Assembly: GCA_018333845.1 (NCBI GenBank)
Contig: JAGXSK010000107.1
Coordinates: forward strand, 1 to 16,755
Source: Clostridia bacterium
GTDB taxonomy: Bacteria > Bacillota > DSM-16504 > Desulfitibacterales > Desulfitibacteraceae
Reading direction: 5' to 3'
DNA length: 16,755 nt
The translations under genes were made by a program, and so were the position numbers. The notes beneath the pieces are model-generated. The model worked only from the letters and a program-made list of their open reading frames with translations, had not been told where the DNA came from and did no database searches. Below are positions 1 to 7,940 of the stretch, piece by piece (the first letter of the stretch is position 1; each line of letters begins with the position of its first letter).

Positions 1-1497
1 AATAGCTTGATGCTATTATTAGATGGTATTTTTAACAATCATAGAATTTCCCCTATTACATTAGTCCATAACCCCAAGGGTTCTATTACCAAAGACTTTA
101 ACAGGGTTCATGAGTATGCAATTTTTATAACAAACGAGGACGAAAAAAATTGTATAACTCGTACTTTAGAAGAAAATGATACTCCTAGAAAAATGAGGCG
201 TTGGGGTGAAAACTCCTTACGGACAGAGAGAAGACTGTCATTCTACCCGATATATATAAAAGATGGACGAATAACTAGAATTGGTGAGGTACCACCTGAT
301 GATTTTCATCCATCTGGAAAAAATGTTAAATTAAAAAATAGAGAGATTGAAGTATGGCCTATTGATCAAGATGGTATTGAACGCAGATGGAATTTTGGAC
401 TTGATACTATAGAGAGTAATCTAAATAGAATCGCGGTAATTGAGGATAATGGTATTTTTGACCTGTTTGTAACTCATGAACTTACAGTTCCTAAAACTGT
501 GTGGACTGGCGGATTATATGATGCTGGCAACTATGGAAATACTCTCTTAATAAATCTGCTTGGGAAAAAGTTATTTGATTTTCCAAAGTCAATAAATACA
601 GTCAAACAGTGTATTTATCTAGCTACTACAAATAATAAATCATCACTAATCCTCGACTACTTCGCCGGTTCCGGCACCACAGGTCATGCAGTAATTAACC
701 TAAACCGTGAGGATGAAGGCAACCGTAAATATATTCTAGTAGAAATGGGAGAGTATTTTAATACAGTTACCAAGCCCCGTATTAAGAAAATAATCTACTC
801 CAAAGACTGGAAGGACGGCAAGCCCCAGAGTAGGAATACTGGTGTCTCACAGATTTTTAAATACATGAGGCTAGAAGGCTATGAAGATACCTTAAACAAT
901 ATAGAATTTAGCCGCACACCAGAGCAGGAAAAACAGCTAAGTTACAATACTAAATTCTTCAATGAATATCTGGTATCCTATATGCTCGATATGGAAAGCA
1001 GGGATAGCCTACTTAACCTGGACCAATTTAAAAAGCCCTTTGACTACAAGCTGAAAATAACTCAAAACAATGAGGCCAAAGAAACAACCATTGACCTGGT
1101 GGAAACATTTAATTATCTCCTAGGGCTAACCGTAACAACACAAGGAGCTACGGCAAGCTTTGATGCTGCTCCTGACAAGAACGGCGAATACGAAAATGCT
1201 GTAAAACTAGTAATGGACAAGTTCGGCAGATATTCCTTTAAAACAATAGAAGGTATGCTGCCTGGTGGATGCAAAGCTTTAATTATCTGGCGTAATCTAA
1301 CAGATGACTTAACAACAGATAATGCCGCACTAGATGCTTTCTTTATGAACTATTGCATTGATGCTGGTACTAGAGACTTTGATGTTATCTATGTCAATGG
1401 GGATAACAATCTTGAGAACTTACGCAAAGAAAAAGAGCAGTGGAAAGTGCATTTAATCGAGCTTGAATTTAAGAAGAGAATGTTCGAGGAGGTATAA
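1..1497 (+). CDS. mod: Type III restriction-modification DNA methyltransferase (Mod), C-terminal part
   Basis: This is the modification subunit of a type III system. It transfers a methyl group from S-adenosylmethionine to adenine in the recognition site and supplies site specificity to the Mod-Res complex. The frame is open from the first base, so the N-terminus, including the expected catalytic DPPY motif, lies upstream of the window. The visible part begins with the conserved VHNPKG and VHEYAIF segments, followed by a long variable region (about window residues 50-205) that should be the target recognition domain. The SAM-binding motif I, DYFAGSGTTGHAV, is at window residues 217-229. The order DPPY, then TRD, then FxGxG is that of beta-class N6-adenine methylases. 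The stop codon lies 2 bases before the res start codon, so the two are co-transcribed. Family assignment is firm; the recognition sequence cannot be read from this. Confidence 0.9.
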   Translation, partial: NSLMLLLDGIFNNHRISPITLVHNPKGSITKDFNRVHEYAIFITNEDEKNCITRTLEENDTPRKMRRWGENSLRTERRLSFYPIYIKDGRITRIGEVPPDDFHPSGKNVKLKNREIEVWPIDQDGIERRWNFGLDTIESNLNRIAVIEDNGIFDLFVTHELTVPKTVWTGGLYDAGNYGNTLLINLLGKKLFDFPKSINTVKQCIYLATTNNKSSLILDYFAGSGTTGHAVINLNREDEGNRKYILVEMGEYFNTVTKPRIKKIIYSKDWKDGKPQSRNTGVSQIFKYMRLEGYEDTLNNIEFSRTPEQEKQLSYNTKFFNEYLVSYMLDMESRDSLLNLDQFKKPFDYKLKITQNNEAKETTIDLVETFNYLLGLTVTTQGATASFDAAPDKNGEYENAVKLVMDKFGRYSFKTIEGMLPGGCKALIIWRNLTDDLTTDNAALDAFFMNYCIDAGTRDFDVIYVNGDNNLENLRKEKEQWKVHLIELEFKKRMFEEV

Positions 1498-1499
1498 AC

Positions 1500-4400
1500 A
1501 TGGCAGCAAAGGGGACAAGCAGAGCAAAAAAAAGCATTAACCTTAACGACTGTCTAGTGCTTAATAAATATTTCCTCTCTCTCTTTGGCAAAAAAGACTT
1601 CAAAAGTCTTGCTGAGGACATGAAGTCTGCAGATTTAGAAGGGTACAATGAAGAAAACACCTCATATTTCCATGAATTTATCCTCCGCAAATATCTAAAG
1701 CTTGGTTTATTAAACAAGGAGAAATTAAAGGAATATGATGAAAACATCTTCAGGTATGTACAGCACATAGGTGAAGGGCGAGGCGGACTTACCCTTAAGT
1801 ATTTTCAGTACCTAGCTTTACTTTTTACTGAAATGTACCTTGATCGCTATTTCCTTGATAGAGAAGATTTCATTTCTGCCCTGAATGCATTCTTACATGA
1901 CTTTAACTCTGAAAATGAAGGAGACATAGTTGCTCCTTATACTGCTGATAGCCTAAACAAACTTGCCTTTATGTGTGCTACAGGCAGCGGCAAGACTCTT
2001 ATCATGCACATAAACATCTTGCAGTATCAGCATTACTTCAAAAAAGCCCAGGAGTATAACAAAAGCCTGACAATTAATAAAATCATCCTACTTACACCAA
2101 ACGAAGGCTTATCTAAACAGCATATTGAGGAAATGATGCTATCATCTATTCCCTGCAGAATATTTGAAAAAAATACACTTTATGAAAGAGGCGAAATTCT
2201 AGTCATTGACATCAACAAGCTCGTAGAGCAGGGCAAGGTGAAAACAGTTTCAGTTGATAGTTTTGAACAGAATAATTTAGTTCTAGTTGATGAAGGACAT
2301 AAGGGTCTTTCGGGTAATGTCTGGTATGATCTTCGCAGCCGAATGTCAGAAGATGGGTTTTCCTTTGAATACTCAGCTACCTTCAAACAGGCTATTAAAG
2401 AGGAAAAAAAGAAATCTGATGCCGAGGCCCTAGCACATCAATACGGCAGGGCTATCATCTTTGATTATTCCTATAAGTACTTTTATAACGATGGCTACGG
2501 AAAGGAATACCGTATCTACAATTTAAAAGATAGCCTTTCTAAAGTGCAGCGGGAGACATATTTAACTGGCTGCTTGCTTAGCTTCTACCAGCAAATGAAG
2601 ATTTACCTAAGTGATAGAGAAGCATTTGTGCCCTTTAATATAGAAAAGCCTTTACTTGTGTTTGTGGGTAATAGTGTCAACAAGAGTGTCAGTATAAATG
2701 AGCTGACAGATGTACAGGAAGTATTGGCCTTTATTAATGAATTTACATGGAAAAAGGAGAAAACCTTAGAGCGACTTAAAATGCTTTTGGATGACAATAC
2801 AGGACTGCTTGATGAAAGGGGCCATGAGTTATTCTATGGCGAATTCTCTTTTTTACAGGTGTTATTTAACCAGAGTGCTGAAGCAGTTTATGATGATATT
2901 TTAAAGACAGTATTTGATACTAACTCAACGGGTAGATTGCACCTGGTAAACCTCAAACAGCTTCCAGGTGAAGTTGGGCTGCGTATTGGCAGCGATAATG
3001 AATTTTTTGGGGTAATCAATGTTGGCGTTGGCGGGGACAACGACCTAATAAAAAACATTGAAAAAGGCAAGACCGGGATTATTACGGATGAGAACCAGTT
3101 TGAAAGTGAATCACTGTTTGATAGGATAAATGATAAGTATTCAAGGATTAATATTCTCATTGGTTCAAAAAAGTTTACAGAAGGATGGAACAGCTGGAGA
3201 GTTTCTACCATGGGCCTAATTAACTTTGCCAGGGGTGAGGGCTCCCAGGCCATTCAACTTTTTGGAAGAGGTGTGCGGTTAAAGGGCCATGACAACTGTC
3301 TTAAACGGAGTTCTAAGCTGGACTACCCAGTCACCATACCCAATAACATTAGAAAGATTGAAACCCTGACCATATTTGGTGTAAAAGCTGATTATATGAC
3401 CCAGTTCAAGGAATACCTTGAAAAAGAGGATCTGGACTTAAATGAGTCAATTAAAGAATTTAAACTGCCTGTAATCAGTCGTTTCCTTGATGCGAAAGAC
3501 AAATTGAAGGTAATTAAAGTTAAAGATGGTATTAGCTTTAAAAGACAGTCTAAACGACTTGTCCTTTGCCCACCAACAGAAGGCTTTATGGAAAACCTAG
3601 TAAGAAATAAAGTTAAGGTTGATTATAATGCTACAATTCAGAGTCTTACTTCTTTAAAGGGTGAGGGTATAAACTTCCAAAGGGACGAGGTGGTTTTGCA
3701 GGCCAAACATCTCGCATTTTTGTACGAGGACAAGATATACAAAGAACTGCTGCAGTATAAAGCCCAGAAGGGTTACTATAATATAAGCATTGAAAAGCCA
3801 TTGTTAAAAGACATACTTGAACAAAGAGGTTGGTACACATTATTTGTTCCTGAGTCTTTAGTGGAAATAGATAGTTTTAATAAAATCGGCAGAGTTAATG
3901 ATATTTGTGTGATGCTGCTAAAAAACTATCTTGACAGGTTCTTTAAATATCATAAAGCCCAGTGGGAAGCACCTTATCTTATCTATGGGGATTTAAAGGA
4001 AAATGACGGGAACTTTATCCATGAGTACAATATAACTTTATTTAACACAGACAGATGTGATGAATTTGAGCAGCTATTCACAGGAATTAAGGAAGCCCTA
4101 GAGAAAGATAGGCGTCTTGCCAAGTATGAAGATAAACTGCTTAATTTCAGATACTTTGATTTTTACAGCCACCTTTACACACCACTGATTTCTATTGACC
4201 AGGGTATTCGCATAGAGGTTTCGCCTGTTAGTTTAAATACTGATGAAAAGCTATTTATTGATAAACTAAAAGCTTATTGCGATAACAACCCGGCAGCTTT
4301 TAAGGAAAAGAGAATGTACCTGCTGCGAAACAAAAGTAGGGTAGGCATGGGCTTTTTTGAAGCAGGCAATTTCTATCCTGATTATATCATGTGGATTGCT

Positions 4401-4694
4401 GAGGGTGATAAGCAGCATATTTCATTTATTGATCCCAAGGGTATCAGGATGCTGGAGAAAAACATAAATAACCCCAAAATCAATTTTTATAAAACTATTA
4501 AAGAATTAGAGACTCGGCTGCAGTCAACCTGTGCTGAAAAGCAGATTACCTTAAACTCATTTATAATTTCCGGCACACCCGCTGTTGATGCCTGTATAGC
4601 ATATAATGTTAAAAGACAAGAATTTGAAAATAGAAACGTTTTGTTTTTGGAAGATGAGGACTGTGTGGAGAAAATGATGAGTAGGTTGCTGTAG
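1500..4694 (+). CDS. res: Type III restriction enzyme Res subunit (SF2 helicase-nuclease)
   Basis: This is the ATP-dependent restriction subunit that acts with the preceding Mod protein on unmodified foreign DNA. It is a 1064-residue SF2 translocase. Walker A is ATGSGKT at residues 160-166. Motif II is DEGH at 264-267, with glycine where the classical DEAH box has alanine. Motif III is SAT at 292-294 and motif VI is QLFGRGVR at 586-593. Near the C-terminus a PD-(D/E)xK-type nuclease site is visible: D961 in the PDYIMW segment, then D978 and K980 in FIDPKG. All catalytic elements are present, so the enzyme should be active. The ATG has a GAGGAGGT ribosome site about 7 bases upstream, inside the end of mod. 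Long antisense ORFs within the gene are coding shadows. Confidence 0.92.
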   Translation: MAAKGTSRAKKSINLNDCLVLNKYFLSLFGKKDFKSLAEDMKSADLEGYNEENTSYFHEFILRKYLKLGLLNKEKLKEYDENIFRYVQHIGEGRGGLTLKYFQYLALLFTEMYLDRYFLDREDFISALNAFLHDFNSENEGDIVAPYTADSLNKLAFMCATGSGKTLIMHINILQYQHYFKKAQEYNKSLTINKIILLTPNEGLSKQHIEEMMLSSIPCRIFEKNTLYERGEILVIDINKLVEQGKVKTVSVDSFEQNNLVLVDEGHKGLSGNVWYDLRSRMSEDGFSFEYSATFKQAIKEEKKKSDAEALAHQYGRAIIFDYSYKYFYNDGYGKEYRIYNLKDSLSKVQRETYLTGCLLSFYQQMKIYLSDREAFVPFNIEKPLLVFVGNSVNKSVSINELTDVQEVLAFINEFTWKKEKTLERLKMLLDDNTGLLDERGHELFYGEFSFLQVLFNQSAEAVYDDILKTVFDTNSTGRLHLVNLKQLPGEVGLRIGSDNEFFGVINVGVGGDNDLIKNIEKGKTGIITDENQFESESLFDRINDKYSRINILIGSKKFTEGWNSWRVSTMGLINFARGEGSQAIQLFGRGVRLKGHDNCLKRSSKLDYPVTIPNNIRKIETLTIFGVKADYMTQFKEYLEKEDLDLNESIKEFKLPVISRFLDAKDKLKVIKVKDGISFKRQSKRLVLCPPTEGFMENLVRNKVKVDYNATIQSLTSLKGEGINFQRDEVVLQAKHLAFLYEDKIYKELLQYKAQKGYYNISIEKPLLKDILEQRGWYTLFVPESLVEIDSFNKIGRVNDICVMLLKNYLDRFFKYHKAQWEAPYLIYGDLKENDGNFIHEYNITLFNTDRCDEFEQLFTGIKEALEKDRRLAKYEDKLLNFRYFDFYSHLYTPLISIDQGIRIEVSPVSLNTDEKLFIDKLKAYCDNNPAAFKEKRMYLLRNKSRVGMGFFEAGNFYPDYIMWIAEGDKQHISFIDPKGIRMLEKNINNPKINFYKTIKELETRLQSTCAEKQITLNSFIISGTPAVDACIAYNVKRQEFENRNVLFLEDEDCVEKMMSRLL

Positions 4695-4721
4695 ACGGAA
4701 TAATGTTGTGTAAAATAACAT

Positions 4722-4749
4722 TTGACAAATAGAACTAATTAGTTATATT
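4722..4749 (+). promoter_or_regulatory. Promoter with palindromic operator for the higBA-type operon
   Basis: A consensus -35 box TTGACA (4722-4727) is followed by a -10 box TATATT (4744-4749, 16-base spacer) or TATTAT (4746-4751, 18-base spacer). The spacer contains the perfect 12-base palindrome AACTAATTAGTT (4733-4744). The symmetry extends over 4728-4749 with a single mismatched pair, so it covers the -10 element. Such a site would let the HTH antitoxin encoded downstream block RNA polymerase, the usual autoregulation of HigBA operons. The palindrome is seen directly; the repressor is inferred. Confidence 0.7.
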
Positions 4750-4774
4750 ATGATGGTAGAGGGGAACAATAAAA

Positions 4775-5134
4775 ATGTATGAAATTGAAATTTACGAGGA
4801 TAAGAAAGGCAACTCACCCATTGCAGATTTTTTAGAGAAACTTAATATTAGAGCTAAAACAAGCAAAGCACATCGGATAAGGCTAAAAAAAATATCTGAG
4901 TATATAGAGCTTTTAAGAGCATACGGAACTAGGGCAGGGCTGCCGGCAACAAAACATATTGATGGTGACATATGGGAGCTTCGCCCAACCAATGACCGTA
5001 TATTATTTGCATATTGGCAGGATGATAAATTTATTCTACTTCACCATTTTGTAAAAAAGACCAGAAAAACTCCTAAAAGCGAAATAGAAAAAGCTAAGGG
5101 TAATCTCCATGATTTCTTAGAAAGGAATGAATGA
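4775..5134 (+). CDS. higB: HigB/RelE-type toxin, Gp49-like family
   Basis: A 119-residue protein of the phage-derived Gp49-like/HigB family. Its relatives are ribosome-associated mRNA interferases of type II toxin-antitoxin systems. Typical features are the start MYEIEIYEDKKG, the basic helical middle (residues about 28-48), and the core strands DIWELRP, RILFAYW and FILLHHFVKKTRKTP. GAGGGG (4759-4764) lies 10 bases before the ATG. The gene comes first and its antitoxin second, the order characteristic of higBA. Its stop overlaps the start region of the next gene, suggesting translational coupling. A strong regulated promoter lies immediately upstream. Length and motifs are complete, so it is probably functional. 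RNA targets cannot be deduced. Confidence 0.87.
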   Translation: MYEIEIYEDKKGNSPIADFLEKLNIRAKTSKAHRIRLKKISEYIELLRAYGTRAGLPATKHIDGDIWELRPTNDRILFAYWQDDKFILLHHFVKKTRKTPKSEIEKAKGNLHDFLERNE

Positions 5135-5135
5135 C

Positions 5136-5441
5136 ATGGCTGGTAAAACAAGAAAATGGAAGGATATATATGAAAATCTTGATGCATTAACACGAGAAGA
5201 TAGAAATGAAATAGATCTTAAGGTTAAGATCGTTGGTGAAATATTAGAAGCCCGTAAGGGGAAGGGCCTTACCCAAAAGGAGCTTGAGGCCATAAGTGGT
5301 GTAAAACAGACTTTTATAGCAAGACTTGAGAATAACCGTATGGATCCACAACTGACCACTATTTTAAAATTACTACATCCACTAGGTATGACACTGGCAG
5401 TTGTTCCCATGGAGGGTCAGCACAAAAGTACTCACGAATGA
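5136..5441 (+). CDS. higA: HigA-type XRE-family antitoxin
   Basis: A 101-residue antitoxin with a Cro/C1-type helix-turn-helix. The HTH covers roughly residues 35-85, including GLTQKELEAISGVKQTFIARLENN, with the recognition helix around GVKQTFIARLE. It should bind and neutralise the preceding toxin and repress the shared promoter through the palindrome at 4728-4749. I chose ATG 5136 because GAAAGGA (5120-5126) sits 9 bases upstream. An in-frame ATG at 5127 would overlap that ribosome site and add only three residues. The ORF directly follows the toxin stop. Assignment to HTH_XRE is firm; the HigA role rests on gene order and overlap. Confidence 0.85.
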   Translation: MAGKTRKWKDIYENLDALTREDRNEIDLKVKIVGEILEARKGKGLTQKELEAISGVKQTFIARLENNRMDPQLTTILKLLHPLGMTLAVVPMEGQHKSTHE

Positions 5442-5710
5442 AACTAACTAGCAATTAAAGCAACACCAGCTATGCTCCTAAAGACAGCAGCTTGGGACTT
5501 ATCTATAAAAAACATACTAAAAAATACCACATACCTCTTGACATTATTTCAAGGGGTATGTTAAAGTTTATTTGTCAGCAAAAAAGCGAACAAGAGTAAA
5601 TTTTAATTTATTAAACACCAATTTAATTTAAAGAAGATTAGTAAACAAAAATTAATTAAAAGAAAATTAATGAAAAGTGATTTTGGTTAATAAGATGGAG
5701 TGAAAAAGAG
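5442..5710. other. AT-rich control region upstream of the XRE/ImmA pair
   Basis: No gene is seen here. The left part holds the hairpin listed separately. The right part (about 5595-5690) is extremely AT-rich with repeated AATTAA/ATTTAA words, such as AATTTAATTT near 5623 and two ATTAAT copies near 5651 and 5666. This is a plausible operator and promoter region for the XRE repressor that starts at 5711, but no clear -35/-10 pair stands out. Confidence 0.35.
5530..5566. terminator. Stem-loop after the higBA operon, probable weak or bidirectional terminator
   Basis: A 12-base-pair stem (left arm 5530-5541, right arm 5549-5560, one G-U pair) closes a 7-base loop. On the plus strand it is followed only by a mixed TTAAAGTTTA tail. 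On the minus strand its exit side is rich in T (the complement of CTAAAAAATACCA). It therefore fits a bidirectional or weak terminator separating higBA from the next operon. Confidence 0.5.
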
Positions 5711-6097
5711 ATGAATGCCAAAGATATGAGGTTTGGAGATTTTATTAAAGCCAAGAGAATGGAAAGAGGAATAACACTAAGAACATTAGCAGAGATAATT
5801 GATGTTTCTCCAACTTACTTAAGTGACATTGAAAACAACAGGCGCTACCCAATGGACAATCAAAAAATTGAGATACTGATTAAAGAGCTCAGTATTAGCC
5901 CTGAGGAGCAGGAAAAGCTATATGACCTGGCTGGTAAGGAGCGCCATGAAGTTTCCCCTGACTTATTAGAGTACACAATGGATTCCGAGGTCTCCGCTTA
6001 TGTTAGAACAGCCTTAAGAAAAGCAAAGGAAAACGCTGCTACTGTTGATGATTGGAAACGGATTATAGAAAACTTTGAAAGAAAGGGTAAGGATTAA
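5711..6097 (+). CDS. XRE-family transcriptional regulator (ImmR-like partner of ImmA/IrrE)
   Basis: A 128-residue DNA-binding protein with an N-terminal Cro/C1-type HTH (residues about 8-65). The core runs through GITLRTLAEIIDVSPTYLSDIE, and the recognition helix is around SPTYLSDIENNRR. The C-terminal half is helical and charged with no recognised domain. The ATG is preceded by GATGGAG 10 bases upstream. The next gene begins 3 bases after the stop and encodes a metallopeptidase. XRE repressor plus ImmA-type protease pairs such as ImmR-ImmA of ICEBs1 hold an integrated element silent until the protease destroys the repressor. That role is inferred here from the pairing and the island context. 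Confidence 0.85.
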   Translation: MNAKDMRFGDFIKAKRMERGITLRTLAEIIDVSPTYLSDIENNRRYPMDNQKIEILIKELSISPEEQEKLYDLAGKERHEVSPDLLEYTMDSEVSAYVRTALRKAKENAATVDDWKRIIENFERKGKD

Positions 6098-6100
6098 TAG

Positions 6101-6913
6101 ATGTTAAAATTTTCATGGAGCAAGAGAGATAAGAATAAGGTTCCAGTAATTAGTGCAATGGAAATGGACGAGCTTGCAGAAGTTCTGATTAGGGATTATA
6201 ATCCCGTCCTGTTAAAAGAAGCACAACCTATTGATTATGAACATTTTTTGGAGTTTTATCTTGGTGTAAACCTACAGTATCAGGATATCAGATCAGAACA
6301 GCCTGATGAGCATATCCTCGGTATAACTGCATTTGGTGATGATTATGCATTGGTCTTTGACGACGTACAAGGCCGGTTGAAAAGAATTGTGGTTACAGAA
6401 GGAAGTATTGTTCTACATAATGAGCTGCTGGCAGAGGAAAAAGAGGGTCGATTGCGCTTCACAGCCCTGCATGAAGGTGCCGGACACTGGTGGTGCCACC
6501 AGGATTACTATGGAATTGACAAAAATCAGCTTACCCTTTTTGCAGAAGAAAAACCAAGGGCTATTATGTGCAGGTCCTATAACCTTGAAAACTTTGCCTA
6601 CAGAAAATGCAAAACTTCAGTAGATTGGATGGAATATCAAGCCGATTATATGGCATCAGCAATAGCCATGCCCAAAACCCCTTTTAAAGCAGCAGCAGCT
6701 GAAATGTTAATGAAAGCAGGTTTTAAGAACAAAGTAATAGTGACAGGATTAGATGCGGACCATGACATATATGCGGAGCTTGGTCTTCCAGCTCAGATAG
6801 CTGAAGTATTTGGTGTATCACGCAAGGCGGCAGAAATAAAGCTTAAAAATTTTGGCTTTATTAAAGATATTAAGAAGGTTAAAGAGGAAGCTAGACAGGG
6901 CAGATTTTGCTAA
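6101..6913 (+). CDS. ImmA/IrrE-family zinc metallo-endopeptidase with an unusual HExxxH site
   Basis: A 270-residue protein of the ImmA/IrrE (M78, formerly DUF955) family, expected to cleave the repressor encoded just upstream. The zinc region starts with RFTALHE, but the helix reads H124-E-G-A-G-H129, one residue longer than the canonical HExxH, followed by WWCH. The family's second conserved block is normal: WMEYQADYMASAIAMP, with the expected metal ligand E178. An internal cysteine-containing stretch (MCRSYN, YRKCK) lies between. The gene follows the XRE regulator by 3 bases, so the pair forms one transcript. The extra residue may reposition the second histidine or reduce catalysis, leaving a sensor or binding role. 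Family call is confident; activity is uncertain. Confidence 0.82.
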   Translation: MLKFSWSKRDKNKVPVISAMEMDELAEVLIRDYNPVLLKEAQPIDYEHFLEFYLGVNLQYQDIRSEQPDEHILGITAFGDDYALVFDDVQGRLKRIVVTEGSIVLHNELLAEEKEGRLRFTALHEGAGHWWCHQDYYGIDKNQLTLFAEEKPRAIMCRSYNLENFAYRKCKTSVDWMEYQADYMASAIAMPKTPFKAAAAEMLMKAGFKNKVIVTGLDADHDIYAELGLPAQIAEVFGVSRKAAEIKLKNFGFIKDIKKVKEEARQGRFC

Positions 6914-6977
6914 TTTGGGTTTATATTTTTACCATTCAGTTCGCAAATATGCGTAATAGTAAACAAAAGGAGGATTT

Positions 6978-7154
6978 ATGTCGGAACAAGTAAAATGTCC
7001 ATTCTGCAAACAGAGACTATTTGACCTGAAAACAAAGACCACAGGTGCAATTGATATAAAGTGCCCCAAGTGTAAGGCTATATTAGCCATAGAATTTAAT
7101 AACTACATTATTATAAGAAAGAAGATAGTGCATACCGAGCAGGGGAGTCAATGA
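6978..7154 (+). CDS. Com-like zinc-ribbon microprotein (58 aa)
   Basis: A 58-residue protein with two CPxC knuckles: C7-P-F-C10 and C29-P-K-C32. It resembles the Com family of phage Mu, small zinc-ribbon regulators that act on mRNA, and similar small proteins in clostridial prophages and integrative elements. A very strong ribosome site, AAGGAGG (6967-6973), lies 4 bases before the ATG. The tail after the ribbon is a short beta/basic segment (residues about 34-50). It follows the metallopeptidase gene after 64 bases and is followed by a terminator. The coding call is firm from the ribosome site and the paired knuckles; a Com-like regulatory role is only suggested by similarity. Confidence 0.75.
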   Translation: MSEQVKCPFCKQRLFDLKTKTTGAIDIKCPKCKAILAIEFNNYIIIRKKIVHTEQGSQ

Positions 7155-7164
7155 ACTACCAAAT

Positions 7165-7210
7165 AGCCGGATGATTGCAAGTTTTGGCAATGGTTCGGCT
7201 GTTTATTATT
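7165..7210 (+). terminator. Rho-independent terminator after the XRE/ImmA/zinc-ribbon operon
   Basis: A 14-position stem (left arm 7165-7178, right arm 7187-7200) has two G-U pairs and one mismatch and closes an 8-base loop. It is followed by the T-rich tail GTTTATTATT. It begins 10 bases after the zinc-ribbon stop codon. Confidence 0.7.
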
Positions 7211-7302
7211 AAACGAACATCTATTGGTTTTAGCCCACAACTGTTACCTGGTGTTTTAGTTGATTAAAGGGAAGGAGTAACAAAAAATAACATGGGGTGA
7301 TC

Positions 7303-7497
7303 ATGCTGAATAATATTGAAGCCTATAGAAAGAGGATGGGGATCAGTCTCAAGGAGTTGGCCGACAGTGCTGGCCTATCAGAAGCGGATGTTTTCATGAT
7401 AGAAACTGGTGAGAAAGCAGTTAGATTATCTGAAGCCTGTAAAATTGCTGATGCACTAAACCAGTCGTTAGATTATTTATTTCCTCGGGGAGCTTAG
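7303..7497 (+). CDS. Small XRE-family DNA-binding protein
   Basis: A 64-residue protein that is little more than a Cro/C1-type HTH: ISLKELADSAGLSEADVFMIETGE with recognition helix SEADVFMIE, then the helix LSEACKIADALNQSLDYLF. I chose ATG 7303 because the preceding GGGGTGATC matches the extended anti-Shine-Dalgarno pairing with 5 bases between GGGG and the ATG. A GTG at 7297 in the same frame would lie within that site. No partner gene is adjacent. It is probably a regulator of island genes or a stand-alone antitoxin-like repressor. Confidence 0.75.
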   Translation: MLNNIEAYRKRMGISLKELADSAGLSEADVFMIETGEKAVRLSEACKIADALNQSLDYLFPRGA

Positions 7498-7687
7498 TAA
7501 GCCACTGATATTGTGAAAAGACCTGAAATAATAGAAGAATAGGAAGTATTGCTAGTTAGTTAGAATAATATGGAGTTGCAATATTTATCCAAAAAAGCAT
7601 AAGTTGAGTCGCAGTTTACCAGATTATCGATGCAGCGTTTATGATATGATATAACCAGAAAACTTCTTAATAAATGGGGTGTTAAAA

Positions 7688-7867
7688 ATGACCATGCCCA
7701 AAGAAGAAGCAAAAAAGATGCTTGATAATATGTCTGAGCAGGTTACTTGGGATGATATTATGTACCAGCTTTATGTCAAAAGGAAAATATTAGAGTCCTT
7801 AAAAGCATTAGAGGCTGGCAGCGTGGTGTCGCATGAAGATGCTAGAAAAAGGATATTAAGAAAATGA
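7688..7867 (+). CDS. Antitoxin-like small protein of a ParE/RelE-type module
   Basis: A 59-residue protein ending in a pattern typical of small antitoxins that precede ParE/RelE toxins: helix VKRKILESLKALEAGSVVS, then HEDARKRILRK. The ATG at 7688 has TGGGGTG 7 bases upstream; an in-frame GTG at 7679 would overlap that site. Its stop TGA overlaps the ATG of a downstream stub (7864) as ATGA, the coupling usual for toxin-antitoxin pairs. Possible -10 sequences TATGAT lie at 7640-7650. With the toxin broken, this would now be an orphan antitoxin. The family name is not certain. Confidence 0.6.
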   Translation: MTMPKEEAKKMLDNMSEQVTWDDIMYQLYVKRKILESLKALEAGSVVSHEDARKRILRK

Positions 7868-7929
7868 AATTGATTTGGACGAAATTTGCCATATTAGATT
7901 TAGAAAGGTTAATGGATACGTTTCGATAG
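7864..7929 (+). pseudogene. N-terminal stub of a ParE/RelE-type toxin
   Basis: The ATG overlaps the antitoxin stop. The first residues, MKLIWTKFAILDLERL, match the usual opening of ParE/RelE toxins (a strand, then a helix starting WTxxAxxDLxxI). After 21 residues the frame ends at TAG (7927-7929), and no further toxin sequence follows in any frame that I can recognise. The toxin has therefore lost its catalytic C-terminal part. The fragment is short, so the family call rests on the opening motif plus the ATGA overlap. Confidence 0.45.
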
Positions 7930-7940
7930 AGCCTATATAA

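Noticed and set aside
2888..3253. Minus-strand 121-codon ORF inside res
   Set aside because: It is wholly antisense to conserved helicase sequence and has no ribosome site.
6387..6623. 78-codon ORF in another frame within the metallopeptidase gene
   Set aside because: It overlaps the conserved zinc-site coding sequence and has no independent ribosome site or domain.
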